NCBI GenBank assembly: GCA_900545915.1
Contig: URAV01000017.1
Location: 4,893-68,892 of the forward strand
Direction of reading: 5' to 3'
Length of the DNA: 64,000 nucleotides
From: an uncultured Porphyromonadaceae bacterium
Lineage (GTDB): Bacteria > Bacteroidota > Bacteroidia > Bacteroidales > Coprobacteraceae
The notes under the pieces are model-generated. The model searched no databases. It had not been told where the DNA came from and worked only from the letters and a program-made list of their open reading frames with translations. Positions 18,565 through 26,670 of the stretch are shown piece after piece. The position numbers and the translations under genes are program-made. Numbering within the stretch: position 1 is the stretch's first letter; each line of letters opens with the position of its first letter.

Positions 18565-18600
18565 AAAATAGCGATGATAGGATTTTATCACCGCTATTTT
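18565..18600. terminator. Bidirectional terminator between the regulator and fba
   Basis: Hairpin AAAATAGCG-A-TGATA / TATCA-C-CGCTATTTT with one mismatch and flanking A/T runs, between converging genes. Confidence 0.8.
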
Positions 18601-18619
18601 CTTTATTTACTATTTTTGA

Positions 18620-19627
18620 TTAACAGCAGCAACCACCTTTTCCTGCGCTACCCAAAACATCTTCGATTTTGTGTTTGTACAGTTTTTTCATATTGTCACG
18701 AGCCGGACCTAAATATTTACGAGGGTCAAATTCTGCCGGTTTTGTGGCAAATACTTCACGGACAGCAGCAGTCATAGCCAAACGGCTGTCTGAGTCGATG
18801 TTGATTTTGCAAACTGCCGATTTAGCTGCTTTACGCAATTGTTCTTCGGGAATTCCGATTGCATCTTTCAAAGCACCTCCATATTTGTTGATTGTAGCGA
18901 CTTCTTCTTGAGGTACAGATGATGCACCGTGAAGAACGATAGGGAATCCCGGAAGTTCTTTTTCTACACCTTCCAGTACGTCGAAGCGCAAGGGGGGAGG
19001 AACGAGGATTCCGTCAGCATTACGGGTACATTGTTCCGGTTTGAATTTGTTAGCACCATGAGATGTTCCGATAGAAATAGCCAAACTGTCGCATCCGGTT
19101 TTGGTAACGAAATCTACTACTTCTTCGGGTTTGGTATAGGTATGATGTTCTGCAGAAACTTCATCTTCGACACCGGCCAATACACCGAGTTCTCCTTCTA
19201 CGGTTACATCGAACTGATGAGCATATTCTACTACTTTCTTAGTAAGCGCTACATTTTCGTCATAAGGAAGGTGAGATCCGTCGATCATTACAGACGAGAA
19301 TCCCATGTCGATACAGGATTTGCATAATTCAAAAGAATCTCCATGATCAAGATGAAGAACGATCTGAGGATTTTTGCAACCTAATTCTTTGGCGTATTCA
19401 ACTGCGCCTTCAGCCATATAGCGAAGCAGCGTCTGATTGGCATATTGACGTGCTCCTTTTGAAACTTGAAGAATAACCGGAGAGTTGGTTTCTACTGCAG
19501 CTTGGATAATAGCTTGCAACTGTTCCATATTATTGAAGTTGAAAGCCGGAATCGCATAGCCACCTTTAATAGCCTTAGCAAACATCTCTCTGGTGTTTAC
19601 GAGGCCTAAATCTTTGTAACTAACCAT
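18620..19627 (-). CDS. fba: Class II fructose-1,6-bisphosphate aldolase
   Basis: A 335-residue zinc-dependent aldolase. It shows AIPAFNFNNMEQLQAII, the metal-ligand motif LHLDHGDS, VEGELGVLAGVEDE, ISIGTSHGANKF and VLHGASSVP, all expected for class II enzymes. It cleaves fructose-1,6-bisphosphate to dihydroxyacetone phosphate and glyceraldehyde-3-phosphate in glycolysis, and the reverse in gluconeogenesis. The C-terminus ends in a short Gly/Cys tail (GKGGCCC), whose role is unknown. It is monocistronic between a terminator and a 278-bp upstream region with no other recognisable feature. Confidence 0.95.
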   Translation of the reverse strand: MVSYKDLGLVNTREMFAKAIKGGYAIPAFNFNNMEQLQAIIQAAVETNSPVILQVSKGARQYANQTLLRYMAEGAVEYAKELGCKNPQIVLHLDHGDSFELCKSCIDMGFSSVMIDGSHLPYDENVALTKKVVEYAHQFDVTVEGELGVLAGVEDEVSAEHHTYTKPEEVVDFVTKTGCDSLAISIGTSHGANKFKPEQCTRNADGILVPPPLRFDVLEGVEKELPGFPIVLHGASSVPQEEVATINKYGGALKDAIGIPEEQLRKAAKSAVCKINIDSDSRLAMTAAVREVFATKPAEFDPRKYLGPARDNMKKLYKHKIEDVLGSAGKGGCCC

Positions 19628-19905
19628 TTTTTTAATGTATTTGCGTTAATAAATAAAAACTACACAAAGGTACTAAAATTCTTACAAACCGAAACATCTG
19701 AAACTTAAAAAAAATATGTGAAAGCACTCTGGTCTGCAATATCATGATAGAGTCCGATAATTTTAGGTTTCTTCTTTTCCCTTTCATTTTTTATAAGTAT
19801 TTTTGCCCACTTGATAATTATAAAAACCGCTTAGAGTGTCTAATGGTTTAAATTTCTGTAATTAAGTTCGTTATTAATTTATAAAACATTTCAGATTAAA
19901 AGAGA

Positions 19906-21801
19906 ATGAGAAGATGGCGTATTGAGGATTCGGCCGAGCTGTATAATATTAACGGATGGGGGCTGAAATATTTTTCTATTAATGACAAAGGTCATGCGGC
20001 GGTAACACCTCGCGAGGGGAATGCTTCGGTCGATCTGAAGGAGTTAATGGATGAGTTGCAGGTAAGAGATGTTACATCACCTGTTCTGGTACGTTTCCCG
20101 GATATTCTGGATAACCGGATCGAAAAAATCTCAAAATGTTTTGAGCAGGCTGCAGAGGAGTATGGCTACACGGCACAGAATTTTATCATTTATCCGATAA
20201 AAGTAAATCAGATGCGTCCGGTAGTAGAGGAGATCGTTAGCCATGGTAAAAAATTCAATATCGGACTTGAGGCGGGGTCTAAGCCTGAATTGCATGCTGT
20301 TTTGGCTATTAATATCGATGAAAATTCCCTGATTATCTGTAACGGTTATAAGGATGAGAATTATATTGAGTTGGCTTTATTGGCGCAAAAAATGGGTCGT
20401 CGTATTTTTTTAGTGGTGGAAAAATTGAATGAGCTGAAATTAATCGCTTCTATTTCTAAACGGCTGAAGATCCGTCCGAATATCGGTATTCGTATAAAAC
20501 TTGCGAGTTCGGGCAGCGGCAAATGGGAAGAGTCGGGAGGTGATGTCAGTAAATTCGGACTTAATTCCAGTGAATTGCTTGAAGCATTGGATATTCTGGA
20601 AAAGAATAAAATGCAAGATTGTTTGCATCTGATACATTTTCATATAGGTAGCCAAGTTACTAAAATCCGCCGTATAAAAAATGCTCTGCGCGAGGCTTCG
20701 CAGTTTTATGTACAGCTTCATAATATGGGCTTCAATATCGATTTTGTTGATATCGGAGGCGGATTGGGGGTCGATTATGACGGAACTCGCTCTTCTTCAA
20801 GCGAGAGCAGTATGAACTATTCAATACAGGAATATGTGAATGACTCTATTTCTGCATTAGTGGATGCTTGTGTGAAAAATGATATTCCTCAGCCTAATAT
20901 TATTACGGAATCGGGACGTTCCCTGACCGCCCATCATTCTGTCCTTATATTTGAAGTTCTTGAAACGACGACTTTACCTTCGTGGTCGGAAGATGAGTCC
21001 GTTTCGGAAAAAGATCATGAATTGGTTCAGGAGCTGTATAAGTTGTGGGATACAATGAATCAGCCTCGCCTTATCGAAACTTGGCATGATGCCCTGCAAA
21101 TACGGGAGGAGGCTCTCGACCTGTTCGGACTCGGAATGCTCGATTTACGTACTCGAGCCCAAGTGGAGCGTCTTTTTTGGTCGATAGCGCGTGAAGTATA
21201 TGAAATGGCTAATGAGATAAAGCATTCTCCTGAGGAATTGAAGAAGATTGCCAAAATGTTGCCGGATAAGTATTTCTGTAATTTCTCATTGTTCCAGTCT
21301 TTACCTGATTCTTGGGCGATAGATCAGATATTTCCGATAATGCCGATAAGCCGGTTGGATGAAAAACCTGAACGTACCGCAACCATACAAGATATAACTT
21401 GCGACTCGGACGGCAAAATCGATAACTTTATTTCTACCCGGAATTTTAATTATCATCTTCCGGTACATAACCTTACTAAAGATCCCTATTATATAGGAGT
21501 ATTTCTTGTCGGGGCTTATCAGGAGATTCTGGGAGATCTTCATAATTTGTTCGGAGACACGAATGCCGTGCATGTAAGCGTGTATAAAGATCACTATGAA
21601 ATCGATCAGGTGATTGACGGAGAAACGGTTGCGGAAGTGTTGGATTATGTACAGTTTAATCCGAAAAAGATGGTTCGAAGTGTAGAAACGTGGGTAACGA
21701 CTTCTATGAAATCCGGTATTATAACACCGGAAGAGGGTCGTGAATTTTTATCGAATTACAGATCGGGATTATATGGTTATACCTATCTTGAGAAAGATTG
21801 A
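19906..21801 (+). CDS. speA: Biosynthetic arginine decarboxylase
   Basis: A 631-residue PLP enzyme of the SpeA family. The PLP-lysine motif lies in FIIYPIKVNQMRPV, followed by NIGLEAGSKPEL, LHLIHFHIGSQVTKI and DIGGGLGVDYDGTRS, typical of fold-III decarboxylases. It converts arginine to agmatine, the first step of polyamine (putrescine/spermidine) synthesis in Bacteroidota. Length matches the family (about 630-660). truA follows 33 bp later. Confidence 0.95.
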   Translation: MRRWRIEDSAELYNINGWGLKYFSINDKGHAAVTPREGNASVDLKELMDELQVRDVTSPVLVRFPDILDNRIEKISKCFEQAAEEYGYTAQNFIIYPIKVNQMRPVVEEIVSHGKKFNIGLEAGSKPELHAVLAINIDENSLIICNGYKDENYIELALLAQKMGRRIFLVVEKLNELKLIASISKRLKIRPNIGIRIKLASSGSGKWEESGGDVSKFGLNSSELLEALDILEKNKMQDCLHLIHFHIGSQVTKIRRIKNALREASQFYVQLHNMGFNIDFVDIGGGLGVDYDGTRSSSSESSMNYSIQEYVNDSISALVDACVKNDIPQPNIITESGRSLTAHHSVLIFEVLETTTLPSWSEDESVSEKDHELVQELYKLWDTMNQPRLIETWHDALQIREEALDLFGLGMLDLRTRAQVERLFWSIAREVYEMANEIKHSPEELKKIAKMLPDKYFCNFSLFQSLPDSWAIDQIFPIMPISRLDEKPERTATIQDITCDSDGKIDNFISTRNFNYHLPVHNLTKDPYYIGVFLVGAYQEILGDLHNLFGDTNAVHVSVYKDHYEIDQVIDGETVAEVLDYVQFNPKKMVRSVETWVTTSMKSGIITPEEGREFLSNYRSGLYGYTYLEKD

Positions 21802-21833
21802 TAAAGAGCGATACGGAATAGAGGAGAGTTACA

Positions 21834-22592
21834 GTGCAGCGTTATTTTTTGTATTTAGCTTATAACGGTACTCGGTATCATGGTTGGCAGGTACAACCTA
21901 ATGGCGTGACGGTACAGGAGAGTATAGAAGAAGCTTTGACTTTGTTATTGCGGAGTGATACATCTATTGTCGGAGCGGGGAGGACGGATGCCGGGGTACA
22001 TGCCCGTTTGATGGTTGCTCATTTTGACACGGAAGATTTGCTTCAGGATCTTCAAGGGTTAGTAGAAAAGTTGAACAGGGTATTGCCTTCTGATATTTCT
22101 ATCTATAAAATCGTTCCGGTACGGGCGGATGCTCATAGTCGGTTCGATGCCTTGTCTCGCACTTACCGTTATTATATGATCGACTGCAAAGATCCGTTTT
22201 CCGGGATGTATGCTTGGCGTTATCATGGAAATCTCGATTTCGAAAAGATGAATGAAGCTGCCTCTTGTTTATTTCACTATACCGATTTTACGAGTTTCAG
22301 TAAGCTGCATACTGATGTAAAGACCAATAATTGCCGTATTATGAAAGCTCGTTGGGAAAAAGAAAACGATTTGTGGGTGTTTGAAATTAAGGCAGATCGT
22401 TTTCTCCGAAATATGGTGAGAGCGATTGTCGGCACTCTTTATGATGTGGGAAGAGGGCGACTTTCGGTCGGGGATTTTTGTCGGGTTATAGAAGATAAGA
22501 ATCGTTGTAAAGCCGGGACTTCAGCTCCCGGAAATGCGCTCTTTCTTGTGAATATAGAATATCCGGAAGAAATATTCGATGTGCAATTTTAG
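21834..22592 (+). CDS. truA: tRNA pseudouridine(38-40) synthase
   Basis: A 252-residue protein with a GTG start at 21834, preceded by a purine-rich GAGGAG at 21821-21826. The catalytic motif GAGRTDAGVHA (Asp nucleophile) is near residue 47, and RYRYYMI-like (RTYRYYMID) and FLRNMVRAIVGTL mark the TruA fold. It isomerises uridines 38-40 in tRNA anticodon arms. It is probably cotranscribed with speA. Confidence 0.94.
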   Translation: MQRYFLYLAYNGTRYHGWQVQPNGVTVQESIEEALTLLLRSDTSIVGAGRTDAGVHARLMVAHFDTEDLLQDLQGLVEKLNRVLPSDISIYKIVPVRADAHSRFDALSRTYRYYMIDCKDPFSGMYAWRYHGNLDFEKMNEAASCLFHYTDFTSFSKLHTDVKTNNCRIMKARWEKENDLWVFEIKADRFLRNMVRAIVGTLYDVGRGRLSVGDFCRVIEDKNRCKAGTSAPGNALFLVNIEYPEEIFDVQF

Positions 22593-22650
22593 AGCCTGTT
22601 TAAATTTTGCTCGGGTCAGGTTTGGGATTTTCTTTCGAGAATGTTTTTTT
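22591..22650 (-). repeat. Dispersed palindromic repeat, partial copy (reversed right end)
   Basis: AGAGCCTGTTTAAATTTTGC and the following GGGATTTTCTTTCGAGAA are the reverse complement of the right end of the family (compare 43784-43834). No matching left end is visible before the EamA gene. It starts within the truA stop codon. Confidence 0.65.
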
Positions 22651-22701
22651 GAGAAATTTTGTGATGGCAGAGACGGTAATGCTTTTGAATGATTAATCGA
22701 T

Positions 22702-23604
22702 ATGTGGCTTACATTTGCTTTTATTTCGGCAACCCTTTTGGGAATGTATGAAGTTTTTAAAAAGATGGCGTTGGAAGGAAACGCCGTGATTCCCGTTCTT
22801 TTTCTGAATACGGTATTTTGTAGTTTGTTGTTTCTTCCTGTTATTTTATTGTCCCGTTTTTGTCCGGAAATGATGCAGGATACTCTTGTGTATGTTCCCA
22901 AAGTTTCTTTTGAAACACATCTTTTTATAATATTGAAAGCTGTAATCGTACTGGCTTCATGGATTTTTGCATATTATGCGATGAAGCATTTGCCTATTAC
23001 GATTGCGGCAACGATCAAAGCTTCTCAGCCGGTTCTTACACTGTTGGGTGCTTTATTGGTTTTTGGAGAACGGTTGAATCTGTATCAGTGGATCGGGGTT
23101 ACTATCGCCATTGTCTCTTTCTTTATGCTGTCGTCTGCCGGAAAAAAGGAAGGAATCAGTTTCGTTCATAATCGCTGGATATGGTTTATTGTTCTGGCAA
23201 CTATAACGGGATCGATGAGCGGGTTGTATGATAAATATCTGATGTCAAACGGTTTTGACCGTATGACTGTTCAAGTATGGTACACTTATTATCAAATGGT
23301 GATCATGTTTTTTATATTACTGTTCTTATGGTATCCTCATCGAAAAAGAACTACGCCGTTTCGGTGGCGGAACAGTATTTTTCTTATTTCCCTATTCCTT
23401 GTTGTCGCAGATTTTGTCTATTTTTATGCATTGAGTTTTCCCGATTCTATGATTTCTATAGTCTCTATGGCGAGACGAAGCGGAGTCGTGGTTAGTTTTG
23501 TCTTCGGCGTATTCTTTTTCCGTGAGAAGAATATCAAGGATAAAGCTATCGATTTGATATTAGTGTTGATCGGTATGTATTTTCTCTATTTGGGAAGCCG
23601 GTAA
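22702..23604 (+). CDS. EamA/DMT-family transporter
   Basis: A 300-residue inner-membrane protein with ten predicted helices in two five-helix EamA halves. Features include WLTFAFISATLLGMYEVFKKMAL at the start, AATIKASQPVLTLLGALLVFGERLNLYQWIG at the end of the first half and SVVFSFVFGVFFFREKN-like (here GVVVSFVFGVFFFREKN) in the second. It is a drug/metabolite-superfamily exporter or importer. The substrate cannot be inferred. Confidence 0.85.
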   Translation: MWLTFAFISATLLGMYEVFKKMALEGNAVIPVLFLNTVFCSLLFLPVILLSRFCPEMMQDTLVYVPKVSFETHLFIILKAVIVLASWIFAYYAMKHLPITIAATIKASQPVLTLLGALLVFGERLNLYQWIGVTIAIVSFFMLSSAGKKEGISFVHNRWIWFIVLATITGSMSGLYDKYLMSNGFDRMTVQVWYTYYQMVIMFFILLFLWYPHRKRTTPFRWRNSIFLISLFLVVADFVYFYALSFPDSMISIVSMARRSGVVVSFVFGVFFFREKNIKDKAIDLILVLIGMYFLYLGSR

Positions 23605-23636
23605 ACCTATTGTTACTCGTTCTCGACAGGTGATTC

Positions 23637-23662
23637 TCGGACAAAATTAAATAGGTACTTAA
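23637..23662 (+). repeat. Dispersed repeat, right-end fragment
   Basis: TCGGACAAAATTAAATAGGTACTTA resembles the right end of the 52265-52437 copy (CCGAACAAAATTTAGATAAGTTCTGA). It is a decayed fragment only, between the EamA and DUF3256 genes. Confidence 0.4.
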
Positions 23663-23745
23663 ACAAGTACTATATCTTTATTCTTTTTTCGTTTTACCGT
23701 CTTCTCGTTTTTATTGTTTATCTTTGTTTCTCAAAGAAAGATGTT

Positions 23746-24375
23746 ATGAACAGAGTTATTCTTACTTTTTGTTTTCTATTATGTATATCGGGGCTGAAAG
23801 CTCAACAAGTCGCCGCATATTTTGTCTCTATGCCGGAAGATTTATTACTCCAAATAGAGCCGAATCGACGTAAGGATATGATAGATTTTTTTCAACACGG
23901 CCAGAAAGGCGGTATTACGAATGCTTTAGGCGGTAGTTCTGAGATTACGGCAATGTCGGATAAATATATATCCGTATCTCTTTCTGATGTTTCTAAAATG
24001 GAAATCCGTGTTTTGCCCAAAGATACGTCGGATATTATTGCGGTAGTTCGTACGGTGTGCGCTCCTGCATGCGATAGTCGGATAAGTTTTTATGACGAAC
24101 AGTGGCAGTCTCTCGATACAAAAGATTTTTTACAGCTTCCTGTCAATGCCGATTTTTTTGTCGCTCAAGAAGTTCCCGGAAGAGATGAGGCTTTAGGAAT
24201 GGTAGATATGATGCTTGCCGAATATCGTTTTTCTCCGGATAATGATGTATTAACGGTTAATTGTACGATAAAAGATTATCTTCCGAATGAGATTTATAAA
24301 CAAATCGCCCCTTTCTTGAAAAAAGAGGCGTTACAATATTCTTGGAACGGAAAACGATATGAATTAAAAAATTGA
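23746..24375 (+). CDS. DUF3256-type exported protein
   Basis: 209 residues with a signal peptide (MNRVILTFCFLLCISGLKAQ). The mature start, YFVSMPEDLLLQIEPNRRKDMIDFF, is typical of the Bacteroidota DUF3256 family, where it appears as ...MP..LLP.L...R.DMIDF. Two Cys lie in VCAPACDSRI. It is likely periplasmic or outer-membrane-associated; no function is known to me. It converges with the CNNM/CBS gene. Confidence 0.75.
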   Translation: MNRVILTFCFLLCISGLKAQQVAAYFVSMPEDLLLQIEPNRRKDMIDFFQHGQKGGITNALGGSSEITAMSDKYISVSLSDVSKMEIRVLPKDTSDIIAVVRTVCAPACDSRISFYDEQWQSLDTKDFLQLPVNADFFVAQEVPGRDEALGMVDMMLAEYRFSPDNDVLTVNCTIKDYLPNEIYKQIAPFLKKEALQYSWNGKRYELKN

Positions 24376-24393
24376 TCCTCTTGAACGTGTTTT

Positions 24394-25680
24394 TTATTCG
24401 TCTTCTTCCTGATCGTTTATACGAGTAGCCAAAACTTTATCGATACGGGCCGAGTCCATGTCGACAATTTCGAATTCGAATCCTTGCCATTGGAATTTTT
24501 CTCCTGTGGTGGGAATATGTTCCAATACGCCTAAGATAAGTCCGCTTAACGTATTATAATTATATTCATTATAGAGACTCTCCAAATCGAAGTGTGCCAA
24601 AAAGTCATAAAAAGAACATTGTCCGTCTACGAGACAAGATCCGTCTTCCCTGACAACGATATCCGGTTCTTCTCCCAATTCGGGAAGTGCGCCGAGCAAA
24701 GCTTCCATAATATCTCCTGAAGTGACGATTCCTTGAATGCTTCCGAACTCATCGGTTACCAGACCATATTTTATTCTTTCTTTTTTCATTTTTTCCAATG
24801 CATTATATACACTCATTGTTTCAGGAATATAATGCGGTGGGATGATATGCTGCCAAATTGAAAAATCGGGAGAGTCTATTTTCCCGAATAAGTCCTTTGA
24901 TTGAAGTATACCTACGACATGATCCAGCTTTCCGTCGGATACGGGATATACATGATAAAAATTTTGGCTTATTTCTTTTTTCAAAGTTTCCTTATCGGTA
25001 GAAATGTCTATCCATGTGAGTTCATTTCGGTGAGTCATAATAGAGCCGACATTTCTGTCTCCCAAGTTAAAAACCCGTTCGACGATATCTTGTTCTACTT
25101 CTTGTACCTCACCATCTTCAGCTCCTTCTCTGATAATCGCTTTAATCTCATCTTCGGTGACTTTTCCCTCTTCATTAGGATTTATGCCTAATAATTTTAA
25201 AACTAAGGCTGTACTTTTTGTTAATAATATTACGAATGGGGCTGCAATTTTCGATATAAAGTACATGGGTTTAGATACGATGCGTGCAACACGTTCGGCG
25301 GCTGTCATGCCGATACGTTTCGGAACAAGTTCTCCGATAATTAAAGTCAGATAAGTGACGATCGTAACGATTATTATTTTGGCTATGGCTAATGAATATG
25401 GAGCTAACGGCTCTATTTGAGCGATTATTACGGCAAAATTCCCGGCAAAAGATTCTCCGGAATAAAGACCTGTAAGAATTCCGATGAGAGTGATCCCGAT
25501 TTGAATGGTAGAAAGGAATCTGTCCGGCTCGTTAGCCAATTTTAATGCAGTACGGGCAGTTTTACTACCTCGTTTGGCATCTGCCTCAAGTCGTGATTTT
25601 CTTGCCGATACGAGGGCGATTTCCGACATGGATAAAGTTCCGTTTAAAATAATAAGAATAAGAATAATGATAATTTCCAT
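24394..25680 (-). CDS. CNNM/CBS-domain membrane protein (CorC/HlyC family)
   Basis: A 428-residue protein. An N-terminal CNNM/DUF21 transmembrane domain (residues ~1-190; NGTLSMSEIALVSARKSRLEADAKRGS, LIGELVPKRIGMTAAERVAR) is followed by paired CBS domains (~205-330; GSIMTHRNELTWIDI, RIKYGLVTDEFGSIQGIVTSGDIMEALLG) and a C-terminal CorC_HlyC domain. Such proteins are linked to Mg2+/Co2+ transport in several bacteria; the hemolysin name is historical. It is a single gene divergent from hup, with a repeat copy between them. Confidence 0.9.
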   Translation of the reverse strand: MEIIIILILIILNGTLSMSEIALVSARKSRLEADAKRGSKTARTALKLANEPDRFLSTIQIGITLIGILTGLYSGESFAGNFAVIIAQIEPLAPYSLAIAKIIIVTIVTYLTLIIGELVPKRIGMTAAERVARIVSKPMYFISKIAAPFVILLTKSTALVLKLLGINPNEEGKVTEDEIKAIIREGAEDGEVQEVEQDIVERVFNLGDRNVGSIMTHRNELTWIDISTDKETLKKEISQNFYHVYPVSDGKLDHVVGILQSKDLFGKIDSPDFSIWQHIIPPHYIPETMSVYNALEKMKKERIKYGLVTDEFGSIQGIVTSGDIMEALLGALPELGEEPDIVVREDGSCLVDGQCSFYDFLAHFDLESLYNEYNYNTLSGLILGVLEHIPTTGEKFQWQGFEFEIVDMDSARIDKVLATRINDQEEDE

Positions 25681-25775
25681 AAATTAATCTTTAATTTCCC
25701 GAAGATAATGCATTCATAAAAAAACTCATAATTTCAGAAAGATAATTTACAAACTTTATTTTAATAGGTCTGTTT

Positions 25776-25899
25776 AGAACCTCCCTGAATTTTTCAATAA
25801 AGAAAATATTATCCGGTCATCTTTGCGTTTTTTTCGGTCGATTTCTCAAAAGACAAGTTTACACGATACGTTATCGATAAATGAGAACAAGTCCTAAGG
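25776..25899 (+). repeat. Dispersed palindromic repeat, internally shortened copy
   Basis: The left end AGAACCTCCCTGAATTTTTC and interior AATATTATCCGGTCATCTTTGCG match the family; the right part is deleted or diverged, ending near GAACAAGTCCTAAG. It lies in the divergent gap between the CNNM/CBS gene and hup, 96 bp from the former's start. Confidence 0.65.
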
Positions 25900-26027
25900 G
25901 TAAAATATTCTTTAATTATTGTATATAAGGGTGTTTGTTTGAAAAATTATTACGATATTTGCAGTCACGTTCTGTTCGGAATATTGTAAAATAACGGTTT
26001 TTGTAAAAATATAGGAGTTTCCTTTTC

Positions 26028-26054
26028 TTGTGAAAAGAAAAAGCTATATATTTG
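26028..26054 (+). promoter_or_regulatory. Promoter of the HU / bS22-like genes
   Basis: A -7 box TATATTTG at 26047-26054 with TTG at 26028-26030 as a possible -33 element (16-bp spacing, slightly short). The hup start codon is 59 bp downstream. Confidence 0.5.
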
Positions 26055-26112
26055 CAAGCCAAAAAATTATAAACAAAGAATTATATAATCATAATAAAAA
26101 AATCGTAGAAAA

Positions 26113-26385
26113 ATGACTAAGGCAGACATTGTAAACGAGATTTCAAAAAACACAGGAATTGAAAAGGCGCTCGTTCTGGCAACAGTAGAACAATTCATGG
26201 ATTCGGTAAAAAGCTCGTTGGCAAAAGGTGATAATGTGTATCTGAGAGGATTTGGAAGCTTTATCGTGAAAAAAAGAGCTCAAAAAACCGCAAGAAATAT
26301 TTCTAAAAATACGACGATTATTATTCCGGAACACAATATCCCGGCATTTAAACCTGCTAAAACTTTCATGGGAGAAGTGAAGTAA
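26113..26385 (+). CDS. HU-family DNA-binding protein
   Basis: A 90-residue protein of the HU/IHF fold: MTKADIVNEISKNTGIEKALV, the beta-arm lead VYLRGFGSFIVKKRAQKTARN, and a Pro-containing arm tip (IIIPEHNIPAFKPAK) that would intercalate DNA. Length is standard for HU. It acts in the nucleoid. It leads a short unit with the 30-residue ribosomal protein and, after a hairpin, RNase G. Confidence 0.93.
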   Translation: MTKADIVNEISKNTGIEKALVLATVEQFMDSVKSSLAKGDNVYLRGFGSFIVKKRAQKTARNISKNTTIIIPEHNIPAFKPAKTFMGEVK

Positions 26386-26425
26386 TTTAATTTATTATAG
26401 TATTAATATTTAAACGCATAAGATC

Positions 26426-26518
26426 ATGCCAAGCGGAAAAAAAAGAAAAGGACACAAGATGTCTACGCATAAGCGCAAAAAAAGACTGAGAAAGAATAGA
26501 CATAAGAAGAAAAAATAG
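26426..26518 (+). CDS. Very short basic ribosomal protein (bS22/mS38-like, AURKAIP1/COX24 domain)
   Basis: A 30-residue protein, MPSGKKRKGHKMSTHKRKKR followed by LRKNRHKKKK, ending at TAG 26516-26518. About 60 percent of residues are Lys/Arg. This matches the tiny AURKAIP1/COX24-domain proteins of Bacteroidota (pattern KKRK.KM..HK.KKR.RKNRHK). They are related to mitochondrial mS38 and mycobacterial bS22, which sit on the small ribosomal subunit. It lies 40 bp after HU and before RNase G, a plausible ribosome/RNA unit. It is easily missed because of its length. Confidence 0.85.
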   Translation: MPSGKKRKGHKMSTHKRKKRLRKNRHKKKK

Positions 26519-26537
26519 TGTCTGTCTTTTTATAAAG

Positions 26538-26614
26538 AAAACAGAGAACCCAAAGAGCAAACTTATGGAAGAACATTCAAAAGTTTGTTCTTTGTTCTTT
26601 ATAGTCCTCTGTTT
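26538..26614 (+). terminator. Long hairpin after the bS22-like gene
   Basis: Two nested inverted segments: AAACAGAG pairs with CTCTGTTT, and AAAGAGCAAACTT pairs with AAGTTTGTTCTTT. It lies between the bS22-like gene and the GTG start of RNase G. There is no long T tail, so partial read-through is likely. Confidence 0.65.
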
Positions 26615-26670
26615 TAACATGTTGTATTATTTGTATTTAGCATTTAACAATAACCTAAAAACGTATTGAT

